The notes under the pieces were generated by a model. It made no database searches and was not told the DNA's origin. It saw nothing but the letters and a program-made list of their open reading frames with translations. A stretch of 64,000 bases of DNA from Trichostrongylus colubriformis (lineage: Eukaryota; Nematoda; Chromadorea; Rhabditida; Trichostrongylidae): positions 11,718,001 to 11,782,000 of the forward strand of contig OZ022259.1 of the NCBI GenBank assembly GCA_963978905.1, in the 5' to 3' direction. Position 1 is the first letter of the stretch; every line of letters starts with the position of its first letter. The translations under genes and the position numbers were made by a program. This document shows, piece by piece, positions 57,490 through 64,000 of this stretch.

Positions 57490-58260
57490 TATTTAGTTCG
57501 TGCTGATGGTGTGAAGGTTATATTTCCGTGGAACACTTCGTTTCTCTCGCAAGTGTATAGAAGGATTCCGTTATCGAATACATCGACGACGAGCACAACC
57601 GGCTCGTTGAGCATCTTCACGATAGTGCCAGCAGGGCAACGTTCGAAAGTCACCGAGAAGCTTCTCTGTTTGGAAACTAATCGCCAGCGTGGAGCCGCAC
57701 GAGCCGCAGGCGATTGCTAACTGACGTCCGAACTTGCGAAACAATGCAGAGAGCCGATAAAAAAAGATCTAAAGGGGAGACGAGCAGCAGTGCTGGTTGA
57801 AGCCGCAGAGGCTGGCTGGGGCATCCGCAATGCCCGCCGAAGTTTCGCCAGTTGTGGGATCAAAATTACCGGTCTCCGGCGTCCGGACGGTACAGTTAAG
57901 GCTTCCCGAAGGGCAATGGAGGAGGTTGTCTACGACTTCTACTCGGATCTCAACGATAGCCATGTCCAACTGCCTAGGGGCAATCTGGAGCAGGATGGAT
58001 ATGTCGTTCTATCACTTCTCCCTTGCAAGGTCCGACACGCCGTTTTATCGGCGAAGAATGGTACAGCACCCGGCCCCGACAGGATTAGACCGGAACATCT
58101 GAATAATCTCCTGCCAGTTATCGTCAAAACACTGGCCCGACTATTCACACACTACCTGTCGGAATCTGTCGGAATGCAAGGAATACAAGGACCCACCTCG
58201 TGGAGAACCAGGAGGACTGTGTTTCTGTATATAAAGGGAGATCCACACACTTCATATATA
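57490..58260 (+). mobile_element. RTE-type LINE, central fragment (copy E)
   Basis: The plus strand reads EYIDDEHNRLVEHLHDSA, NRQRGAARAAGD, then a 159-codon open stretch with LVEAAEAGWGIRNARRSFAS, LRRPDGTVKASRRAMEE, NGTAPGPDRIRPEHLNNLLP and VKTLARLFTHYLSES up to YIKGDPH. This is the linker and the start of RT of the 31-34 kb family. It stops abruptly at the TA where the next mariner begins; the rest of RT does not resume beyond that mariner. Confidence 0.9.
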
Positions 58261-59000
58261 TTGGGTTGAAACATAAATTCTGGTACACAATGGCGGAAAA
58301 TTTCAAATTTATTTTTCTTCATTGGCTCAGAGATCGGAATAGGTGGTAGTCAGTTGGGGCCATGCCCGGAGAATCGGTGGGTGGGGGAGCTTCGTCCACC
58401 AAGGTCCTGGATCTTTTGACACCACCAGACGCATAGAAGGATCTTCTTCGGGTGCAGATCGCTTTCGGCGTCGGATCTCTAGAATCGCCCGGTTTTAGCC
58501 ATTGTCAACCATGGTGGTAATTGACGTAGAGGGTCCACTTCTCGACGCCTGTAACCAGGTTGCTTAACCATGTCGTCATGCGTTTAAATGAGAGAAGAGA
58601 GATGTCGGACCGCACTTGGAGCTGCGTAGAAAGTTTGTGTGGGATCCAAACGGGCATTTTCCAAACATACCTGAGGTCGTGGAGATGGCGAAGCATCGTA
58701 AGATTGTCCTAGTCGCTCTGCCAGGCACTAGCTCGACTGACGGGGATCCTCTTCAACGGTAGCTCTCAGGACGTCAAGATCGAAGGCCGGAGGGAACCTT
58801 TCAAAATTTTTTTGAAAAGTTTGAAGCGATCGACCATCGGATTGCTGTCATAGGAGAGACAGTAGCTGGGCCCGTCGACTGGTTGATTCGGTCAGGCTTA
58901 CGTGCTGGGTAACCGAGGTGGTGTTCGTGAAGTAGAAGGAGTCGGAGGCCCTCTCGGGAAATTGTCGTATATTCACTGCTAGTTGTAGCCATAGAGAATA
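58261..59000 (-). mobile_element. Internally deleted mariner on minus strand
   Basis: Starts with TTGGGTTGAAACATAAATTC just after TA. On the minus strand an intact start reads MATTSSEYTTISREGLRLLL, then LHDLRYVWKMPVWIPHKLS and NLVTGVEKWTLYVNYHH (first catalytic region), after which a deletion joins to TDYHLFRSLSQ near the left end. The opposite terminal repeat is not evident near 59000, so the 5' end may be truncated. Confidence 0.75.
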
Positions 59001-59264
59001 TGAATGTTAATAAGCAGTCCTTTTCACTCGCTTTATATACCCCTTACAAATGCATTTTTCCTACTGGACCAATCTAGGCGAAATTTCAGTATGTTATATC
59101 TGAGGATAGTGCATATGAGATATTCTGCTGAGACACGAAACGCTAGAAGATACGTGGTTGTCTGCAACTTTTTGTTATGACACCAGTTTTTCCTATTTTC
59201 CAGGTTTAGTAGATCTTGACTTTTTTCCTTCTTGAATCTATCTTTGACGCTTCATTTCGCTTAG

Positions 59265-59436
59265 TGTCACTTCTGGTGCGCTTGAGATGATTGTTGAAGG
59301 CGCAGAAATCCGTCAACGTGTACATGAGGCGAGCGTGAAGATGAAGGAATCGGAAATGAAGGTCAACGTTGTTTCGAGTGTTGTGGAGCTACTCCATCAA
59401 ATGATATCGTCGATTGCGGAACGAAGCTTTCATTAG
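59265..59436 (+). CDS. Terminal host exon
   Basis: Plus-strand exon with acceptor TTTCGCTTAG, phase 2 in, 56 codons and a TAG. It encodes a helical, charged C-terminus: ALEMIVEGAEIRQRVHEASV, then KMKESEMKVNVV and VVELLHQMISSIAERSFH. It could be the last exon of the host gene whose exons end at 53125 (phase 1 out), which would require at least one further exon in between; I found none I would defend. Alternatively it belongs to a separate gene. Confidence 0.55.
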
Positions 59437-59539
59437 AAATGCAGAGGGAGTGAGAAAATTCCTCTCTGACCCTACCATGCATAACAGACAGGTCAATCGC
59501 CGCTATGAGCCGTTTTCCTATCACGGCTTTGGACATCCT

Positions 59540-60150
59540 CACTAAGTTCTATGGAAGCGATGGCATTGAAATTAGTCGACATACTGTGGGTAGCAGCCGA
59601 AATGATGCTGGAATCTACGTACATCGTTAGGTCAAGAATACTTTATAACATCCAGTCTGCCTTTGCCACTGTGCGGCGTCACCTCACCTGGCGTTCATTG
59701 GATTGGAGCATTGTCCTTTTCAACGATGGAAGCAAGCTCAATTCGTCCGTTCGTACGTAAATGATTGTATTCGTTATGCCTTACTTGCTTTGTGGAAGGA
59801 ATCATTCTGAAGTACACAGAACCTACAGTGGTGGAGGATCTCGTGCCGGTGTATAAGGAGTTTTACGTGAATTGTATTGGTCTTATTTTGAAGATAAACG
59901 TAACGATGACAGAGCAAGTCCACAGGGACATAATGGTAAACATTGTGCTACCTTGGACGAGACAAAGCATGCCTGCAGAATGAATGCATTCTACAGGAAG
60001 ATGTCGGTCCAAAACAACATCAACAAAACTGAAGGGAGCCATCCAGCAGCAGAATGTCACACATCTCGAGTGGTCAAGCCAACCTCTGGGTTTGAGTCCT
60101 CTAAAACACATGTGGGAAGAGCTCGTGAGACACTATTAACTGAAAATTAA
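59540..60150 (+). pseudogene. Decayed Tc1-like transposase
   Basis: The plus strand reads RRHLTWRSLDWSIVLFNDGS, corresponding to the Tc1 block W..V.FSDES (acidic residues altered), and later VHRDIMVNIVLPW, a remnant of the Q.DNDPKHTS block, HLEWSSQPLGLSPLKHMWEE (equivalent to W.SPDLNPIE…W.E) and LVRH. Catalytic residues are lost and the frame shifts repeatedly. No terminal repeats were identified. Confidence 0.75.
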
Positions 60151-60172
60151 TAGGCACAGAGAAGAAAAATAC

Positions 60173-60471
60173 GCCTAACCAGTAGAAAAGTATAACGCGT
60201 TGCCTCAGATAATTATTGAAAAGCTCATGGACTCGCTGCCATTCCGAAATGTCGCTGTCATCAAAATCCGTGATTTCCAACGAAACACTAATGTCTTCAA
60301 CGGTTTGTGTCCCTGATCGAGCTTTTCCGATGATTTTGTAATGAATGCTTGGAAAAACCACGAAAAGGGTCTGTAGGTTTGGGCTCATCATACTAAAACT
60401 TTGCCCAATATGGTCTAGCACAGAAAACTCATGGCAAAAAAAGGCATTCGGCGGAAGACATTTGAGCGCTA
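60173..60471 (-). CDS. Host exon, unrecognised protein
   Basis: Minus-strand exon of 299 bp with acceptor GGATTTGCAG, phase 1 in, and donor GGC|GTATTT, phase 0 out. It has 99 codons: ALKCLPPNAFFCHEFSVLDH, then NLQTLFVVFPSIHYKIIGKA, an acidic stretch SLEITDFDDSDISEWQRVHE and LFNNYLRQRVILFYWLG. It is a long, clean open frame with strong signals. Possible upstream exon: an acceptor at 60725 opens LLMKRGISSSTEISSYNRFS, but the phases do not join cleanly. The Tc1 relic lies directly downstream. Family unknown. Confidence 0.65.
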
Positions 60472-60479
60472 CTGCAAAT

Positions 60480-60910
60480 CCTCAGTTGAACTAAAGTTAC
60501 ACCTACTTGCGCCGCCAAGACGCTACGTCCAATTTCCACGCTCCATTTTGGGAACAAAGAACGTAAGTGGTCTCGTTGACAGCATATTTAGAGTCCACTC
60601 ATTGTAAAAATACACGGGTCACAGACGTAGTCAGCTACATTTTGAGTGGGTGAACTAGTTTGCGAAAATCTGTTATAAGAGCTGATTTCAGTGGATGACG
60701 AAATGCCTCTTTTCATCAACAAATCTGAACAGTCGAACGGGGGTGAGTCTATATTTTTCTTTACTCTGTCGCTCTTCCGCCCTTACATGTTCTGTTGACA
60801 AATAAGAGTTGATTAACGTAACCGTAGAGGAGAAACCGCTGTTTGAATGTTTTACCTCATTCCTTTTTTCGTTTTCCATTCTATTTCACTTTCCTATTTT
60901 CTATCCTACT
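60480..60910. other. Probable intron and exon remnants
   Basis: Contains the doubtful minus-strand exon mentioned for 60173-60471 (about 60724 down to 60610) and an ATG frame at 60879-60688 whose donor (GAG|GTAAAA) leaves only eight codons. No secure call. Confidence 0.3.
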
Positions 60911-60913
60911 ATA

Positions 60914-62043
60914 CAGGAAGTGCCAAGAAAGTAATTTTCTCTCCTCCACTTAACCCTACTCCAGACAAACTTCAGCAAATTTTGACGAGGTATTTCCGTC
61001 CCCAAATTCATGAACAGACCTCACTCTATCACTGAACATAACAGCCTTCCGCACGAGCAGGAAGGGGTGCTTGTTCCGAGTGGACAAGATGTGTCATCTT
61101 AACCGGGTAAAATCTGAAATTCGGTCGTCCTCGTTCATAACCATGCTAAGGTCCGCTCACTTCTGGTCCCCAAGGGGATTCATATTGGGTAGTGTTATTC
61201 AAAATCCCGTTTTTTCCGGGTTCCCAGCGCCGTTCGTTCCCAAGAACCATAACGTGCCGTCACCACTAAAATCCTTCCGGAGGCAGGTTTCAGGCATGAA
61301 AAGTGATACGCAGGATCATAGCAGCGTTGTCTGAGCAGCAAGGGCTCTGTGACTTCCATGAACCGAAGAGCTGATCCTTAGGAAGCTTCCCACCAAAGAC
61401 CTACCACGGAACGTGGCTCCAGTCCAGGCGCAGTTGCTCCTAAAGGCACCAGTAGTGGTAAGAGAAAACAGATCTGGGAGTAGATGTTCTCCGAAAACGA
61501 ACCTTCTACTTCAGAAACGTCACATGTGATGAAAATCACATTAAAAAAACGAGGCCTGGGGTCTTATGACGACCCCGTCGCACGGCATGTCGTTGTGCGG
61601 TTATGCGGCCCGAGGAGTCGCCGTGAAGGGGTGGGACAACAACCGCCGCCGGCTGGTTAAGATTCTGGCCTGTCTTCAGTCCACTCCGGCTAGAGACGTA
61701 GATGACGAGAAAGAGAAGGGGGATGTTCGGGTTCCTATTTCTCGGTTTTTTCGCCGTTTTATGTATTCTTTTTCTACTGCTATTTATATTGCTGAACAAC
61801 TCTACTTTCGTAGTCCCCCAATTTGCCAAATTTACCCCTGCCGGTGTGTTTAAGCCCGACTGCGCCGTCTGAAAGCTCCATATTTTGATGAAGGTGAAAG
61901 TAGTGAGTCTCAGTTTGCTCCTGTTTCTGGAGGATCATTTCGGTATTAATTTGCCCCAATACCTTTATCTCTATTGTTTCCCTATGTTATGTATGCTTGG
62001 CGGATGTGAGCCGTGAGCAAAATTACTTTTTTGGCACCCTCTG
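60914..62043. mobile_element. 1.13-kb member of the CAGGGGGTGCC family
   Basis: TA-flanked; the left CAGGAAGTGCCAAGAAAG and right TTTTTTGGCACCCTCTG are related to the 49390-50135 element. The two align over their outer parts. This copy has about 430 bp more (about 61421-61850), including an open plus frame 61566-61853 (TTPSHGMSLCGYAARGVAVK…) with no recognised domain. The extra block could be the original interior lost from the shorter copy, or an insertion. Confidence 0.8.
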
Positions 62044-62045
62044 TA

Positions 62046-62535
62046 TATAATCGGCAAAGTATGTCTGTTGGTGTGTTTGACCGGAAATTCATATCTCGCG
62101 TCGCAGCAAAGATGAAATCCTGAATTTTAGATAAGATATAAGGGGTGGTAAGGGGACATTAATGGTGAGGAACCGGAAGTGATAGCAACTGATAAGGGCC
62201 GATGGAGAGCCTCGAAAGGCGAATGTCGCGAAATTCATATCTCGCGTCGCAGCAAAGATGGGATCCTGAATTTACAATACCAGTCGGGCTGGCACACGCT
62301 ACTTTGCGCGTCACACATGAAAGCATGCTAATTGGGTCTGACCGATATCGATCGACATCAGTTGCTATCCACTTCGGTCCACCACTGCTTGTATCCCCTT
62401 ACCACCCCTTATATCACATGTAAAATACAGAATCCCATCTTTGCTGCAACGCGAGATCTGAATTTCTGGTCAAATAGACACATACGCATGTCAACAGACA
62501 CACTTAGCCGATCATGTGTATATGTATGTATGTAT
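62046..62535. mobile_element. Foldback, 51.2 kb family
   Basis: AAATTCATATCTCGCGTCGC (twice, at about 62085 and 62230) faces GCAACGCGAGATCTGAATTT (about 62443); AAGGGGTGGTAAGGGG faces CCCCTTACCACCCCTT. Smaller than the 51.2-52.7 kb copy and lacking its loop. Confidence 0.75.
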
Positions 62536-62580
62536 GTATGTATGTGTATGTGTGTATGTGTGTATATGTGTATATGTATA
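62514..62580 (+). repeat. TATG/TG microsatellite
   Basis: ATGTATGTATGTATGTATGT then mixed GTGTATGTGTGTATATG. It adjoins the foldback arm. Confidence 0.9.
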
Positions 62581-63640
62581 AAGTAGGATCACTGTAACAT
62601 GGTTCCGCTCCAAATCTGGAAACGGAGGTTTGCCCTTAAGAATCTCCATTATTTAGAAAGCGATCATATCTTTCCCGTGAGAGTATAAAAGACTGGTATA
62701 AGTGAGTGTTTTTGAAGGTGAGCGCTCTGGAGGGGCACCACCCTCACGCAGCCGCGCCCTCCTTCGTGCGCTACAACGCGATCTGACCGCAGGTTGCACA
62801 TTCTTGCAGGCATGAGTGGACTGACAGTCTGCGTGCTATCGTTATGGGAGAGGGCATCCCACCACGCACGTTATTTTTGCCTGAATCTGAAACGTAGAGA
62901 GTCTCTCATTCCCACTAAGGCTTGGGCAAAAATATACGCTTGAGTGAGCAAATTGATCCCCTGGAGGGTTTGGATGAGCAACTTGTTACCCCAAATTGAT
63001 TATGTAGCAAACAAGCTTAGCAAACTTTGCTCAAAGCCTCGAAGCGAAACTGGTCACTGTGGTCACTTGTCAGTCTCCACTCGTTTGCTGCCTACTGCAA
63101 AAAGAGCCAAGAAAGCCGTGCATTAGATAAGAGGAGACCCCTTGCGAAACAAGTACCAAAGCAGATATGCAGGCAGATTGTAGTTATACGCGAACAACCT
63201 TCAATACTCTTCTCGTTATGGTACTGATGAAAAGTCACAGCCCAGTTTGGAGCGGCTAGACCACGGCAGAAACTGTGTCTATTAGTACTCATAAATTGCT
63301 AATTGTTGTGCATATTCTGTGGACTTATTCAACAAATTGCTGAGTGTTGTACATTTTCCGTGGAGTTGATCAAATTCAAGGAAAAAGTGTGAATGAGTCA
63401 AAATTTCTTGAACGCCACACCTATTTTGTCGGTTATGGGCAAACTAAAACTAACATTTTATGGAGGGGTGCTGCTGCGGTTGGAAATGCATGTTGACAGA
63501 TGTAGGAAGATTGTAGATATATTGGAAATCTCGGGATAAAACATGGTGCCAATGTAATGCTTTTGCGTAGCTGCCATTTCTCCAGTGTTGATCTGCGATT
63601 GACATATGTTCGTATAGAAAAAGGCACTGATTCTGACACG
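62581..63640. other. Mostly unassigned; one hairpin MITE
   Basis: A hairpin of the 'CCTAAGCCTTA' family lies at about 62866-62945 (ATTTTTGCCTGAATCTG facing AAGGCTTGGGCAAAAAT). A plus frame at 62944-63126 (ANKLSKLCSKPRSETGHCGH…) is open but has no splice context. Confidence 0.45.
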
Positions 63641-63642
63641 GG

Positions 63643-64000
63643 ATGTTTTCCACAAATCTTAGCAAGGTCAGGTACGAACTCGACGTCCTTGCTTTTGAGA
63701 ACCTACTTGGCCGTTCAGCCCTCTACTCGCTTCGTTACCGCAGTGGATTGTGGATCAGTGCTCTTTTTCATGATGGCTTACATATGTTTGAGGTGACTGT
63801 AGCATTTAAATGTGATGTTGCCGAAGAAATCAATGTTCGGACTGTGAGGGCTTCCCCCTAGAACTTCCTGTGGCATCCAGCCCTGTGTTTGGTTCTATGC
63901 AGTTTCTTTCAGAAGCAGATGAATCGATTTCGACGAATGCTTGTGTGATGCCTCCAAGTGAATACATCTTCACTGATCGACGCTCAAAGGAGGACTTTGC
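63643..64000 (+). CDS. Probable host gene running off the right edge
   Basis: From 63643 one plus frame is open for 72 codons (MFSTNLSKVRYELDVLAFEN…SGLWISALFHDGLHMFE) to a TAG at 63859. A second frame is open from about 63815 to the end of the window and reads ELPVASSPVFGSMQFLSEAD and VMPPSEYIFTDRRSKEDF. Both look coding. A donor (TTTGAG|GTGACT) near 63793 could leave the first frame, but the acceptors seen (CTTTCAG at 63931) do not give a matching phase, so either an unusual splice or a frameshift separates them. Unrecognised. Confidence 0.45.

Noticed and set aside
57423..57653. Minus-strand frame with a tidy protein-like sequence
   Set aside because: It is antisense to the RTE linker on the plus strand for most of its length.

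Overview
This is eukaryotic, intron-bearing, AT-leaning DNA crowded with transposon debris. It most likely comes from a strongylid (hookworm-like) nematode. The basis is indirect: exons are short and joined by phase-consistent introns, several only 50-60 bp long, with pyrimidine-TTCAG/TTTAG acceptors, and the repeats are RTE-type LINEs, Penelope-like elements with a GIY-YIG domain, many mariner/Tc1 elements and palindromic MITEs. No taxonomic marker gene is present, so the assignment is inference. Every host exon below was read by eye from splice signals, frame and phase; none could be searched.

Left part (1-9 kb) is the most gene-rich. A broken Penelope-like element sits at the edge. Minus-strand host exons follow at 932-1115 and 1897-2121, then a well-supported four-exon stretch (4686 to 3495) of a probable type II membrane protein with a decayed duplicate of two of its exons at 5.0-5.4 kb. 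On the plus strand, 6615-8865 holds the last five exons of a second gene. I recognise neither family. Between 9 and 30 kb there are weak single exons among RTE copies, a 1.2 kb foldback, a 1.8 kb inverted repeat, two palindromes made of mariner half-elements, an inverted pair of Penelope-like 3' ends and a TIR-bounded mariner.

31-34.4 kb is a near-complete but frameshifted RTE element flanked by a perfect 13-bp target duplication. It splits an older repeat whose unsplit relative lies at 46 kb. 35-46 kb has a two-exon minus-strand gene piece, nested foldbacks and a Penelope-like element with inverted ends. From 41 to 53 kb a plus-strand host gene runs through introns filled with transposons (exons at 47474, 50436, 52854 and 53029; possibly also 40926 and 41219). 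A terminal exon at 59265 may close it.

53-62 kb holds a 1.3 kb palindrome, a run of four mariner relics, another RTE fragment, a Tc1 relic and a TA-flanked element that also occurs at 49.4 kb. A good minus-strand exon lies at 60173-60471, and an open coding stretch runs off the right edge.

No operon, CRISPR, rRNA or convincing tRNA was seen. The recurring theme is inverted-repeat formation. At least nine palindromes larger than 380 bp occur in 64 kb, and at least two of them carry two opposed copies of the 3' half of a mariner element. This is the most unusual pattern in the window.
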